Notes: generated by a model from the letters alone, not told the origin. A stretch of DNA of 64,000 nucleotides from Linum tenue (GCA_946122785.1 CAMGYJ010000010.1:27817608-27881607); one strand, 5' to 3'. Shown: positions 35,569 through 46,992, counted from the first letter of the stretch. Program-made: numbers and translations.

Positions 35569-35850
35569 TTAGAAGTCTTTGCACAATTTGCTTCCGATCT
35601 CATGTCCCAAGCGTGCGTGCCAATTTATCTCCAACGCCAATTCTCTTCGCCGAACCGCACAAGCTTGCATTCGTCCACTCCCAAACAAGCGCAAGTAATA
35701 GAGTCCATCGCGGAGCTCACCCTTCCTAAACAATCTCTTGAAGCGTAAGTCTTGAATTATGCAAAAACCATTGAGAAAAATCAACGCCAGTTGATTATCC
35801 GTTGTCAATCTACTCACCGAAATCAAGTTAGAGTTGGAACATATTGATAG
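35569..35850 (-). pseudogene. Copia pre-integrase fragment
   Basis: The minus strand reads SNSNLISVSRLTTDNQLALI, then a CIIQD segment, [11 protein letters not shown] and WHARLGHE, the GAG-pre-integrase signature. It is in the same orientation as the integrase at 33728-34690 and opposite to gag. About 0.9 kb of other sequence, including the psaA fragment, separates the pieces. Confidence 0.78.
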
Positions 35851-35896
35851 GTTATAGTTGGAGTTTTCTTCTTTCTATATATTTCTGTTAGCATAC

Positions 35897-37440
35897 TGAT
35901 TCGGGCCCAATTCCACATATTTTCCCCCCGGTTTGCTTAGAAGTTTGTTCCAAATTCGCTCATTAAAGGTTGGTTTTACGCGAGGTTCTTCGTGTTTGAG
36001 TGCTTTTCAGGATTTAACAGGTGGAACCAGCCTCGGAGTAAAAGGATTGGCGAAAAGGATCGAAAACCGGGAGAAGAGGTGAAAAGGTGCAAGTTCACGG
36101 CTAAAGGCAGGAGTTCACGGTCGTGCAAGACCGTGAAGAAGTGGAGTTGACCGTGAAGCGCAAGGCTTCCAGAGCCAAGTTGAAGGTTACTGACGCAAGG
36201 CGAGTTCACGGTCACTAAGACCGTGAACACAAGCAGTTGCCCGTGAACTGCCGTGATCGATGCGGAGCATTTTGGTGCAAGGCGTGAGTTCATGAATGCA
36301 TTTGATGGTTCATGGCCGTGAACTCAGGCCGTGAACTCAGCTCTTCTCGCGTTTAAAAGCTGAGCTGCAAGGAGGAGAGAGGGGAGAGCCACTTCTATGA
36401 GAGAAACACCTTCTTCTGCATTTTAGTGAGAGAAACAGAACCAAAGAGAAGAAGAGTTAGGGCTTGGTTTCAAATGAGGTTTTGGGAAGATTTCCCCAAG
36501 GAAATTCCAGCTCAAGGGTCAAGAAGAGAGGAGGCATCCCCAAAAGATGGTTCCCACCTTTTCCCCCTTTGTTCTTCCCACTTCTTCCATGGAGTAGTCC
36601 TCCTTTCATTTGGGTTTAGTGAAACCCTAAACTCTACCATGTAGTTTTCTTGTATGTGGTTTGGACGATTGATATTGGGTATTGTTCAATTTAATGTTTG
36701 AGGTATATTTCACCATGATTTTGCATGCTTGTGCTTAGCAACTTAGGGGTTGTGCATATTTTGTGCTTAGCATCCTAGGGATTGTGCATAATTGTGCTTA
36801 GCACCCCTAAGTTTGTGCATTTAGGTGCTAGTAATCTAATTTGCCAACTTAGCTTAGTTTAGAGAGGAAAATCCCATTTTTTAAGGGAGACTCAATCGAG
36901 TTGGTTTTCCTTACGCTTTCCAAGCCACCTAAACTAGGTTGAGTTAGGGCAATCCTCAATATTGAATTGAACAAGTCGATTAATCGAGGTTAAACCGTCT
37001 GACCTTAGAGTTGAGTGAGGAAGTAAGCCGATTACCGATTGTCTAAACTGAGAGGGTCGAGTGACACGACCTTTCATCCTCACCTCGGTTTAGCAATCAA
37101 GACTGTGGTCTCCGACCACATACGCTTTCCTCTGCGGTTCACGATTAACGTGCCCAAGGCAGTCGTTCCAACCCACGTAGCATGGTAGTGGTTAGGGGGG
37201 ATGCGCAACCCAAGTGATTTTCCCACAAAAGAGTTTCCAAACCAAATTATTTTTTCTTTCTTTCATTTCAATTGGCAAACCTTTAAACCAAAGTTTTATC
37301 GCTAGATAATAATTTCAACAACCGAAGTAGGGGTAGACGGACCGGACCGGACCGAGACTTGCCCTATACTGCACACGATTAGAGTTTAAAAACTTGGGCT
37401 CTAATTGGGGTTTAATTATGGTGTAGTTTCGTGTGAGTCA
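35897..37440 (+). mobile_element. Solo LTR, Athila-like, 1544 bp
   Basis: It begins TGATTCGGGCCC and ends GTGTGAGTCA, flanked by CATAC at 35892-35896 and 37441-37445. Internal landmarks parallel the LTR at 6235-7590: an ATGGAGTAGT...AACCCTA stretch, a CGCTAGATAATA stretch near the 3' end, and a palindrome-rich zone (36060-36350) built from GTTCACGGTC/GACCGTGAAC. No primer-binding site follows. Confidence 0.85.
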
Positions 37441-37566
37441 CATACTATATGTTTGTACTGGTTTGAGAGGCACATCAGGTTTTTTCTTATGATAGCCGGT
37501 GCTTAATGAGATATTTTTGATTTTGCATAAAAAAATTAAAAATATTTTATGTTTCTATTTCTAAAA

Positions 37567-39115
37567 GGGTTGATTGCATGGTTGGTCACTGAGATTATAA
37601 AAAAAGGTTCAATTTTGGTCATCGGAAATATTTAAATGCAATCTTGGTTACTCAAATTAGTTAAATGGTTCAAGTTTGGTCACTCTCCGTTACCTTCCGT
37701 TAGTTTTTGTTAACACCATAAGTTATTTACTAACGTGGCTAACAGAAGTGCTGATTCACCCAATTTAAATTGTAAAAAAATAAAACCCGACCGGTATAAT
37801 CAGAAAAACCCACTACATTAGATACCCACCCCAACCCGTGACCCAACCCTTCCTTTATTTGACCCAACCAAAATACAAACCCTAAAAGCTCAATCATAAA
37901 TTGCCGCCGTGCGGACTCACTATGTCCATATTTTCCATTCAAGAAGAATCTCACGCCCAAATCCCTATCTGAGCTCGCCCTCACCGCCGCTAGCTCCTCC
38001 TCCAAGTCCAACATCATCGTCGCCTCCAGCTCCTCCTCCAAACCCAAATCCCTGTATGAGCTCGCCCTCATTGCCGCCTACCACGAGGTCACCAACCATT
38101 CCCCGACTCCGTCCAGTCCAACATCAGCCTCCTCCAAGTCCGAATCCCTCTCCGAGCTTGCCCTCACCTCCGCCATGCCCAGCATATCTGGACAGTGTTG
38201 GACAAGGGCGGGCCTAGTCCGGTTTCCAACGACAACTCCACTGTTGCTAGGCGGCCCAAGGACGGGGAAGATGGAGAGGATTGAGGCGGCGACACCATTG
38301 ACGAAGTAAGGGTTGGAGGCACCGTACCGCTTCCTATGAATTCAACTCAGTTTCCGTTTTTTCAATTTCATGGGTTTTAATCCATTTTTGGTTTGGATGC
38401 TTTGTTTGGTTTATGGAGAAATGGATGAAAGTTGTTTTTTCCATGTAATTGATGGTGGGAAGCAGAATTTTTCTTGTTTAGTGAGGTTTGGATGCTTCGT
38501 CTGAAGATAGCTCTGTCGTTGCTCAGTCAGATTATAGAGGGGAGTGGGATCGACGATGAGGGAAGAATTGGTAGCTGACCAGATTCGTTAGCTGCATTGA
38601 CGTAGGAGAGTCTGAAGACAGAGGATGAATCAAGGTAGATCAGCGGCAGCCCGTGGTGGAGATGCTGCTACTCTCGGTGGTGATCTTTATGTTGAAGGAA
38701 GAAGAACAGGAGATGGAAACTGACAAATTGGACGAGGGCGGCGACAATAGCTTCTTCCGGTCCTCTTCTCCATCGACTGCCGAGGGATTTTGCAGATTGG
38801 TCAATCTTGGGTTGGATCGGATCATGGATTAATGGGTCGCGTCACATTGGTTAGATTTTTATGATGTGGCAGGTTTTTTATGACCTGACAGGATTGGATT
38901 TTATTTTATTTTGTCAAAAATATGTGACTAGATGAGCCGGTTAGCCACATCAGCAAATATTTGACGGTGTTAACAGAAACTTACGGAAGGTAACGGAGAG
39001 TGACCAAACCTGAACCATTTAACTAATTTGAGTGACTAGGAATGGATTTAAATATTTCTAGTGACCAAACTTGAACGTTTTTTGTAATCTCAGTGACCAA
39101 CCATGCAATTAACCC
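37567..39115. mobile_element. Mutator-type element with long TIRs
   Basis: Ends GGGTTGATTGCATGGTTGGT and its complement, TIR roughly 180 bp. Target duplication ATTTCTAAAA at 37557-37566 and 39116-39125. Same family as 3006-4656. The GC-richer interior (37900-38300) contains a repeated SLSELAL-like coding pattern that could be a captured host fragment, but I do not recognise it. Confidence 0.92.
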
Positions 39116-39319
39116 ATTTCTAAAATGAAGAAATTTTTTGTATTAAATAAGTGAGGAACAATTTGGTCAATTTAAGCCCCCTTTAAAGGTCCACATGAAA
39201 TATTAGATGGAACGATACGATGTTACATTTAATAATATAGGGATACACTTGTGCAGAAAAATAACAGAGAGGTATATCTTAATTTGTTAATTTGCAATGG
39301 TACTTAGATATTAAAATTC

Positions 39320-39707
39320 GATAAATTGCAAGTTTGGTCACTACAATTACTAAATTATTTCGCGTTCGTCACTACAAATATTTTATTTCATTTGTAGTTA
39401 CTGAAATTAGTTCAACGGTTCAAGTTCGTATTGCTCAAATAGGTATCAGAAGTGCCTAATTAGCTAGTCTGTGGTAGTAGAAGTTGGGTTGAGGTATCTT
39501 ATGCGTTGGGTTTTAATGATATGGCGAGTTGGGTTAACATTGGCTGATTACGCACTTCTGTTAGCCACGTCACAAAAAAACTGACGTCATTAACGAAGAC
39601 CAAACTTGAATTGTTGAACTAATTTCAGTGATCAAAATGAAAATTAAATATTTTTTATTACAAAAGTGAAACTATTTCGTAATCCCAATAACCAAACTTG
39701 CAATACC
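39320..39707. mobile_element. Degraded Mutator-type element of the same family
   Basis: Both ends resemble the GGGTTAATTGCA...TTGGTCACT TIR (ATTGCAAGTTTGGTCAC and its complement), but the extreme termini and TSD are lost. Confidence 0.65.
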
Positions 39708-39846
39708 TATAAATATTACATTCGTAATAGTTGAGTATTTGAAATCTCATCTTAAAATATATATTCAGAATCAAAATTTTCTGAATATTAGTCGCATTGT
39801 AGTAACTCAACATTCACATAATGCACAACCGTACCCCTCTTTCCCC

Positions 39847-40531
39847 GGGCTAGGATCAGGTGACTAAGGGGGGTCTCTTAATCACATGACTAAGTGAATC
39901 TCAGCCCTTGCACCTCATTAAAATCCAATGACTCAGATTAATCCAATTTAACGAAGGGAAATGTAGTAATTGCATGACTTTATTTATTTTCAATTATTAA
40001 TTAATTAAAAAAACTCTAGGGTCTGCGCATCTCTCCCCAGGCCGGGATTTCCCGGTGTCTCCCGTCTGTTTTGTTATGTTTGTCGGACTATTTTGTAATG
40101 TTTGTAAGTCTGTTTTGTGATTTTGTATCAATTCGGTTTGTATCGCTTATCATTTTTATCTATTATGTTTGTACTGTTTATATGACTAATTTGTAATGTT
40201 TGTTTGTCTAGTTTGTATACTTTATGTTGTGATTTGTATACTTTGTATTCATTGATTTGTAATAGAAGTTTACTGTTTTATATTGTAAGTAGTGACATTT
40301 TGTACTGTTAGTAAGTTTTGTAATGTTTGTCGGTCTAGTTTGTATAGTTTGTATGTTTCGTATTGTTTGTAAATACATTTGTATGTTTTGTCGCTCTAGT
40401 TTGTATTGTTCGTATGTTTGTATAGTTTGTAAGTCTGATTTGTATACCGTCAGATTGATGTGTCCAAATCTAAAGACTGAAAGGAGTTTAGTCAAGTGAC
40501 TAAACACCTCCTTAATCACAAGATCTCCTTC
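39847..40531. mobile_element. Mutator-like element with internal TTTGTAATGTTTGT repeats
   Basis: A 10-bp duplication CTCTTTCCCC lies at 39837-39846 and 40532-40541. The ends are inverted (GGGCTAGGATCAGGTGACTA versus the complement of CTTAATCACAAGATCTCCTTC). The interior 40065-40450 is an irregular tandem array of TTTGTAATGTTTGT-like units. A sister element is at 51425-52587. No coding capacity. Confidence 0.82.
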
Positions 40532-40541
40532 CTCTTTCCCC

Positions 40542-41070
40542 CTCCTTTTGCACGTGTGAAATTGGTCTCATTAGATTGAAAAAGAAGAAGGAATATTGGT
40601 AAAAATGGGTGGCTATATATAGGGTGCTTACATACAATAGTACTACACTCCTTGGACATGAAAATGAACGGCAATTATATTATATTCTCAATGACCACCG
40701 CAAGTTTCCACGCTGAAACACCCATACCATCACTACTTTGCATTTATGTATATACGATATGTTGTAGAAATTCCAATCGGTGAACAAGCTCTTGAGAAGA
40801 GAAACACGATGATTTTAATGAAGGAGCTGTGTTTTCAACATTACCCACGATGTCGATAACTCTTGGCTTTGGGGTTCTAATTAAGACCAAACTCATGATG
40901 AAAACGTATGGGCGTGGCGTGTTAGGCAGGCGGTGTACTAATTTCTGTGGCTTCGAATCGAATCATTATCTCAGATTCACAGCTCCATAAAACAAAAGAG
41001 CCACAGCTAAACATATTTTCTGTTTTGTCAGAACTTCAATCATCATGGGTTCTAGTTCTACGGGAAGCCC
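40542..41070. other. Unassigned intergenic DNA
   Basis: No recognisable ORF, RNA or element boundary in about 530 bp. Confidence 0.4.
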
Positions 41071-41075
41071 CAATA

Positions 41076-41386
41076 TGATAGGATAGTGGTTTGGGCTTTT
41101 GGTTAGTACGGTAATGTGTTAGGGTTAATTATGGGTCTAATTGCTTAGGGTTAGTAGGTAGGGTATTAGTCTATGTGCATGGGCCGAGTATGCATTAGAG
41201 TTGGATGCCAAGTTGGAGTCGTACGTAGTTGAGCGGGTAGGTTTAGTGACCTATATAAAGATGTAACTACGACATTAGTTCGGGAAAATCAATAATAAAC
41301 CTAAAACAGTCTTTCGACATTTTACGTCGTACTCTCGCTTGTGAGTTACAAGCAAACCCTAACCCGATAGCAACAGGTTGCTATCA
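41076..41386 (+). repeat. 5' LTR of the small retrotransposon
   Basis: 311 bp, with a TATATAAAG promoter-like motif near 41252-41260 (the 3' LTR has TTATATAAAG) and a short inverted TGATAG/CTATCA at the ends. Confidence 0.95.
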
Positions 41387-41400
41387 ATTGGTATCAGAGC

Positions 41401-42285
41401 ATGTCTTTCGATCTCACCACGTGCTGCGCGGCAGCGCAACGTACCGCCAGGGCCTATTACGCGCTGGGTGAGCGTATGGGTGCTTTGGAGCAACTGCTGG
41501 CGGGGTTTATCCCCGAACGCGTGACAGTCATCGACGGGAAGCGAAGCGACGACGACGTGGCCCGCGTCGACGCCAATGAAGTCAGGGCGGCGGAGAAGAT
41601 GAAGATCTCCGTCAACGAGATCGACGGGAAGGAAACAGTGCGCAAAGGTGGCTCTCGCCTATGCGAGGCTCTCACCCAACGATCTGAAAGCGATAGGAAG
41701 GAAACAGTGCGTCGCGGTGGTTACCACCTCGACGAGACTCTCACCTATCGATTCCGAGGCTGCGAGAAGGAGGAGTTCGTCGTTGGCGTTCAGCTCAAGA
41801 AAGCGTTCACGGTTGGAGTACAAACCGTGAAAGACGAAGCGACTATTGGCAGCATGGAAGTTTTGGTGCCGCGCGAAGGGGTGCCATTCAAAATTGAGTC
41901 ACCACCACTCGATTTGCTGGTTGGGGATGGAAATTGTGAGAAAGGGACATCCACGGAAGGCGGGGGTTCTGTTGGGAAAATTTATCCTCCAATAATTGGA
42001 GGGCATGCTCTTCCTTTGGACCAAGACGAGGATGATTGTGATGGGCTTCTGTTTTCAAGGTCTTGGCCACTCAAGAGAGGAGAAGCAATCGTCCTGGACA
42101 ATGATGCCCAAGCTGCGTGGCCGCGAGTTCCGGCCAAGGTGAGGAAGAGGAATAGAGGTCGGACAAGGAGCTGGAAGTTTCGAAAGCATCCTAAGACTCA
42201 ACGTCGTCGCAAGCGTTGCGGTTGCTTTCGTCGCCGACCGCCGCGTCTCGGCATGGACCGAACCTTGGAGACCAAGGTTCTTTGA
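41401..42285 (+). CDS. Uncharacterised 294-aa ORF of the small retrotransposon
   Basis: The ATG follows the last base of the primer-binding site directly, and the stop lies about 11 bp before the 3' LTR, so this ORF fills the interior. I do not recognise the family. Visible parts are an N-terminal helix-prone segment (MSFDLTTCCAAAQRTARAYY), an acidic stretch (DGKRSDDDVARVDANE), a 23-residue tandem duplication beginning KETVRKGG and KETVRRGG (DNA 41629 and 41698), a repeated VGVQ, an acidic DQDEDDCDG patch, and a strongly basic C-terminus (KVRKRNRGRTRSWK, then RRRKRCGCFRRR). The basic tail would suit nucleic-acid binding, as in gag, but there is no CCHC knuckle or capsid motif I can name. Function is unknown. 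An intact frame in a young element suggests it is, or recently was, translated. Confidence 0.75.
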   Translation: MSFDLTTCCAAAQRTARAYYALGERMGALEQLLAGFIPERVTVIDGKRSDDDVARVDANEVRAAEKMKISVNEIDGKETVRKGGSRLCEALTQRSESDRKETVRRGGYHLDETLTYRFRGCEKEEFVVGVQLKKAFTVGVQTVKDEATIGSMEVLVPREGVPFKIESPPLDLLVGDGNCEKGTSTEGGGSVGKIYPPIIGGHALPLDQDEDDCDGLLFSRSWPLKRGEAIVLDNDAQAAWPRVPAKVRKRNRGRTRSWKFRKHPKTQRRRKRCGCFRRRPPRLGMDRTLETKVL

Positions 42286-42296
42286 GGGGGAAGGAA

Positions 42297-42607
42297 TGAT
42301 AGGATAGTGGTTTGGGCTTTTGGTTAGTACGGTAATGTGTTAGGGTTAATTATGGGTCTAATTGCTTAGGGTTAGTAGGTAGGGTATTAGTCTATGTGCA
42401 TGGGCCGAGTATGCATTAGAGTTGGATGCCAAGTTGGAGTCGTACGTAGTTGAGCGGGTAGGTTTAGTGACTTATATAAAGATGTAACTACGACATTAGT
42501 TCGGGAAAATCAATAATAAACCTAAAACAGTCTTTCGACACTTTACGTCGTACTCTCGCTTGTGAGTTACAAGCAAACCCTAACCCGATAGCAACAGGTT
42601 GCTATCA
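42297..42607 (+). repeat. 3' LTR of the small retrotransposon
   Basis: Nearly identical to the 5' LTR and bounded by CAATA. Read by eye, the differences are at the ACCTATATAA/ACTTATATAA and ACATTTTACG/ACACTTTACG positions. Confidence 0.95.
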
Positions 42608-42612
42608 CAATA

Positions 42613-43021
42613 GAGATAAGAAATTGTTGAAGAACGTACATGAAGAGAATCATATGACCATGGTTTATGCCATGGAGGCGAGGATTCGGCAGGCGACTTA
42701 TTTAATTAGAGGCGAAGATAGGCAGTGAAGAAAGTAAAGCCGAGTAAGAGATTGTTACCGGATGGACGTTAGCTAGGCTTCAAATCCAATCAAAGGGGTG
42801 AAAATGGTCTTCTAACGTACGTAACCAGGTTGATTGCATGAGTCGATGGATGGACAAGATTGGCCTTTTCGTTTTCTTCATAACTTTGGACTTTAGTTTG
42901 ATAACCCAAAGAAAACAAGGCCGGAGTTAGAACGTATCGTTTCAGAATTATGAGCCCACTACGAAGACACGTTGGGCCGGTGTTGAGAGCCCAATATCAA
43001 ATGAAGCCTAAAAAAGATTTT
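42613..43021. other. Unassigned intergenic DNA
   Basis: About 400 bp without a recognisable feature. It is bounded on the right by the A-tail (T-tract on plus) of a LINE remnant. Confidence 0.4.
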
Positions 43022-44500
43022 TTTTTGTCGGAAACAGGAGCGCTTAAAGGGCGCCCCAACCTCTATGCATTAATAAAGCGGGGGGTTTCCACCCCAATTC
43101 TGTCAAAGTACAGCCAGTAAGCTAGAGAGCTCGTGGGAGCATCAATGATATGGACACCTACTCAGTGACGGACCCAGGATTTTCGTAAAGGTGAGTGAGT
43201 GTCGTTCGATAAAATTAAATAAACTAATATATAAATTTTAATTATATTTTACTGTGAAACACAATGAGAAGTGGGATCGAAAGAGGTAAAGGGAACACTA
43301 GGTTTTTTTATAAGAAAGACAATAATAAAGAGCAGTAGTCCATATGCAACCAGAGTCTCGATGAAAGAACATTTTTTGCACTAGGTGGACAACTATGTGA
43401 AAGCTACAAGGATAAAAAAAAGAAACAAAACTTATTCAGGTAGAGAGAAAAGGGAGAAAACTTCCTTACGATTACCCCTGCCTAAGACCTAAGGGCAATA
43501 AATTATTGCATTTAAATGCTTAAGCAATGGAAAGAAACCCAAATTTGTCATAAGTTAACTAAAATTTCAAATAAATAATATATATTTACGTATTTTAGGA
43601 ACTTTATGACACTAATTTCATCATAGTGTATTGAAGTGTGGCGATTACAATTATTGACAGTGTGTCGAAAGTCCTAAATTCCAAAAAATTGTACAGACAA
43701 AACATAGGTCTTTCACAAAATATTCGGGCGGAGGTGTGTCAAGCGACACACCTCCCTATCACATGGGTCCGCCCCTGCACCTACGGTGTAGCTATGGCCG
43801 ATGGAAGCCAAATAGTCAGCAACATAGTTTTCCTCTATGTAAACGTGCTCTAGCCGAACCTGCCAAGGATACTGAAGCCAACGTCGTATCTCGGCAATGG
43901 CTACAAAGTGAGGATGCTGATGTGAAGCCGTCTCGATGAGGGTCTTTGCTATAAGCGAGTCAGTCTGTAAAATTACCTACCTAGCCCCTAGTTCTCAGGT
44001 AAGTTTCAGTCCGTGCACAATCTCAGTCAGCTCTGCACGGGTTATGGAAACCCCTCCCAGGTTCGCGGTAAAAGCTCCGATAAAACGACCATCGCCTCCC
44101 CTAACGATGCCACCAGCTGCCGTGCTAGAAGGAGAGTGAATAACCGAACCATCAGTGTTCATGCATACCTAGTCCTGTGGTGGTGACTGCCAGCAGATCG
44201 ATCGTCTCTCTTGAGGTCCCCCTCCCCCAAACGTGGTGGTCTCCTTCGCGAAAGCAGCAAGGTCTGCTGCTTTAGCTGTTTCGTATGGAACTGGATTTGT
44301 GCAGGGGACTTTAACTCACCTTGGAACACGTGGCCATTCCGGTTTTTTCATAGAAGCCAAGCTGTGCAAGTGAAGAGGGTGCTATCCACTACAGTACTGC
44401 GTCTTGCAATATAATGAAATAACCATTGACGCAAGGGTTGGTCGAAGAAGTCCGCATAAGGTTTGGAATCCAGCAGGTCAACCCACGTCGCTCTAGCCAT
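43022..44500 (-). pseudogene. LINE remnant with RNase H domain, interrupted by a hAT
   Basis: Minus-strand translation gives a pre-RNase H segment (LFTCTAWLL, KNRNGHVFQG, IQFHTKQLKQQTLL) and an RVT_3-type RNase H domain (NTDGSVIHSP, AAGGIVRGGDGRFIGAF, ITRAELTEIVHGLKL, QTDSLIA, EENYVADYLASIGHS). Several stops and frame changes are present. The poly(T) at about 43020-43028 on plus is the A-tail. A hAT (43163-43777) splits the 3' end. Confidence 0.85.
43163..43777. mobile_element. hAT element nested in the LINE remnant, 615 bp
   Basis: Ends CAGTGACGGACCCAG and TGGGTCCGCCCCTG. The near-perfect 8-bp duplication is CACCTACT (43155-43162) and CACCTACG (43778-43785). No transposase. Confidence 0.85.
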
Positions 44501-44694
44501 CGGAAAATGTGAAAATAATAAGTGGACAATAGTTTTCGGTCCAAAATTTTATGGGCCATATAACACAGTATTATTGTTGGGTTTTGGGTCCAATGTTCCC
44601 ACTTATAACACAGGTAATTGATATCACTTGCATTGAAGTTCTTCTATTTATTACAATATTTAAGAAACTAACATCTATGTTTTATATGAGATAA

Positions 44695-45305
44695 GTGGTG
44701 GAAATGGTTTGGCATTGATGCTCCAAATATTCAGAAGTTGGCTATTCGAATTCTTAGCCAAACTGTTGCTTCTTCTGGTTGTGAACGTAATTGGAGTGTC
44801 TTTGAACGTGTGCTTACCAACAGAAGAAACAGATTGCAGCATAAAGTGCTTAGTAACTTGGTGTTTGTGAATTACAACTTGCGATTGCAGAATAGGTAAT
44901 GATTTGAATTATAGAACTTGTGTGTTGAATTCATACTTTCTATGCTTACTATTGAATTGAATTATTTTATGTTTTCTACTTTGATTAGAGAGTATTATAC
45001 CAAGAACAAAAAAGAATCATATGATCCCATAAGCCTTGAAAGCATTGATTCTACTTTTACTAGTCACCGGTTGTCAAAAGGGGAAGAAGGTTCATCTTCT
45101 AGGGAAAAAGAATTGGATATTGACGAGCTGGATCGAGCATTAGAAGAGGAATGTTTGTTTGTAAATCAATTATGTATGATATGAATTCTAATACTAATAA
45201 TTGATAATAATTCTTACTTGTTTTCTCTTGTATTGTAGTTGGTGATGAAGAAGATGAAGGGGACGACTTGCAGAATGTAGACTTATCTACATTTGGTGTT
45301 GTTTG
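44695..45305 (+). pseudogene. hAT transposase C-terminal (dimerisation) remnant
   Basis: The first segment reads KWWKWFGIDAPNIQKLAIRI, LSQTVASSGCERNWSVFERV, then NRRNRLQHKVL and NLVFVNYNLRLQNR, the hAT dimerisation signature (SGCERNWS). After a probable intron come YDPISLESID and an acidic segment; a second probable intron (to about 45238) leads to GDEEDEGDD and a stop near 45305. The DUF659/catalytic region upstream is missing, so it is a 5'-truncated copy. Confidence 0.82.
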
Positions 45306-45309
45306 ACGA

Positions 45310-45885
45310 TATGAAACGTTGTTTGTGAACGTTGTAGTGTTTGCTAGTTTGTGTTTGTGGTAGTTGTGAACTTGTGGTTTGAGAATGTTGTTTGGTTTGA
45401 GAATGTTGTTTGAACTTGTAGTTTAAGAATGTTGTTTGGTTGTTTTGTACTCGATCTTAAACATGCATTTGAACGATTATGTAGTTAATTCAGTAATGTT
45501 GCAGTTTGTTGATTTTTATATTAAATAGGTTTAATACACTTGTATATTCAAAACTTTCACGGTTGCCCATTTGGTGGTGAAAAAAACTCTTTCGTTGTTC
45601 CCTTCGTTAATAGTGTTCGATTTTATTTCCAGACTATTTTTGGCTATGTGACTCTTGATATCTAACTGTTTTCTTGACAATACGAGTGTTCTTTTGGAAA
45701 AAGAATAAAATTTAAAATGAATGATAAGTACTTTTAACAATATGTTTCAACCACCACCCGGGGCAATCCACTATATTGCACCCAAATAATCCAGCATAAA
45801 GATCCCAAACCCCTTCAGAATCTAGTGCATAAACACTGTATTTTCTTTTTCTCAGAAGATAATCATATATATTGATTTGAACAAT
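45310..45885. other. Unassigned DNA between hAT and LINE remnants
   Basis: GTTTGAGAATGTTGTTTG-type short repeats occur at 45378-45440. Nothing else is recognised. Confidence 0.4.
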
Positions 45886-45889
45886 AAAT

Positions 45890-46520
45890 CACTACATCCT
45901 GGAATTTAACCAGACCAACAAATAAAAAAAATGGCACGTAGTCGGGTACAATGAAATGGACTTTCTAGCCATTAAATGGACTACCCTACTACTACTCTGA
46001 CCTACAAATCGAACATTAAGCCCAATGTGAATTGCGAAATTACGCACGACCTCCTCGAAGATGGCCCCTATCCGATTATATCGGGTATCAGCCTGATTAA
46101 TTTTATCACGTTCACATCTCCTTCGAACCTCGTCTCCGTAAACCTGTTCTCCAGACACCAGAAAATAACCTCTCGAAAAACGAGCAGTTCGACAACCATA
46201 GGATCATCAATATCAGCAATCGACACCCCTTTAGCCTAGGGGTGGATTTTCGGTTATTTCGGTTATAACCGGTAACCGAACATTCGATTATCGGTTAACC
46301 GAAAGGCCGGACCCCAACCGACCGAAATAGACTTTGGTTATATCTCGGTTATCCGCACCTCCTCCAGGACCAAAATCATCTCGTCAAGCTTCCGATAACC
46401 GACCAAATTTCGGTTATATCGGTTACCAGTTAGTGGATAACCGGCCGGTTAAACGTAAACCGAGAACCGAACCTCCACCCCTACTTTAGCCAATAGAACC
46501 CTCCCTCCTTGGTTCATAAT
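45890..46520 (-). pseudogene. LINE RNase H 3' remnant, interrupted by a hAT
   Basis: The minus strand reads LLAKGVSIADIDDPMVVELL, then after a frameshift NQADTRYNRIGAIFEEVV, GLNVRFVGQSSSRVVHLMAR and CHFFYLLVWLNSRM-stop, the usual end of a plant L1 RNase H domain. A 247-bp hAT (46237-46483) lies within it. Confidence 0.82.
46237..46483. mobile_element. hAT MITE nested in the LINE remnant, 247 bp
   Basis: Ends TAGGGGTGGATTTTCGG and AACCTCCACCCCTA, with the 8-bp duplication CTTTAGCC at 46229-46236 and 46484-46491. The interior is rich in CGGTTATAACCGG-type palindromes. Confidence 0.93.
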
Positions 46521-46992
46521 AATCATTCCCAGTGCATAAACACTGTAACCTAGAACTCCAAGAGAAATATATTTTTATGTGTAGGCAATACTATAATTGA
46601 TTGAAGGAACCTTACTCTTAACAAGATATTAAGAAAGGAAACGATCCAAATAATTCCAGTTACAATCTCTCCCCCCATCTCTGGTGCTGGATAAACAACC
46701 TTTGCTGTATTACTCTCAAAAGGAAAGAACGATGTACAACGTTGTTGAGCTAATCAACCTTCCCTTCTTCTCTTGTTTTCCCACTTGCTTTTGCTGTTCA
46801 CAGCAGTGTTCTTCCTCTATATAGAAATCTATACACAAACAGAAACCAAGAAAACTAAAACAACAAAAGTAAACAGGACCAAGCCTTTTGTCCTGTGATT
46901 GGGATGCAAACTGAAAAATCACACCTTCCCACAAAGTAAAAAAGAAACAAAATGCTATTCAATAGAAAATCAGCCAGTTTCAAGTTTCTCCC
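46521..46992. other. 3' flank of the GH9 gene
   Basis: AT-rich sequence likely holding the GH9 3' UTR. No other feature seen. Confidence 0.4.

Larger units (their letters stand above)
41076..42607 (+). mobile_element. Young 1.53-kb LTR retrotransposon with one uncharacterised ORF
   Basis: Two 311-bp LTRs, 41076-41386 and 42297-42607, begin TGATAGGATA and end TTGCTATCA. By eye they differ at two positions, so insertion is recent. The 5-bp duplication CAATA lies at 41071-41075 and 42608-42612. The primer-binding site TGGTATCAGAGC (41389-41400) pairs with initiator Met-tRNA. A purine-rich tract precedes the 3' LTR (about 42285-42296). The roughly 0.9-kb interior is almost all one 294-aa ORF, with no protease, integrase or reverse transcriptase. 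It is TRIM-like in size but coding, and would need enzymes supplied by another element. Confidence 0.95.
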
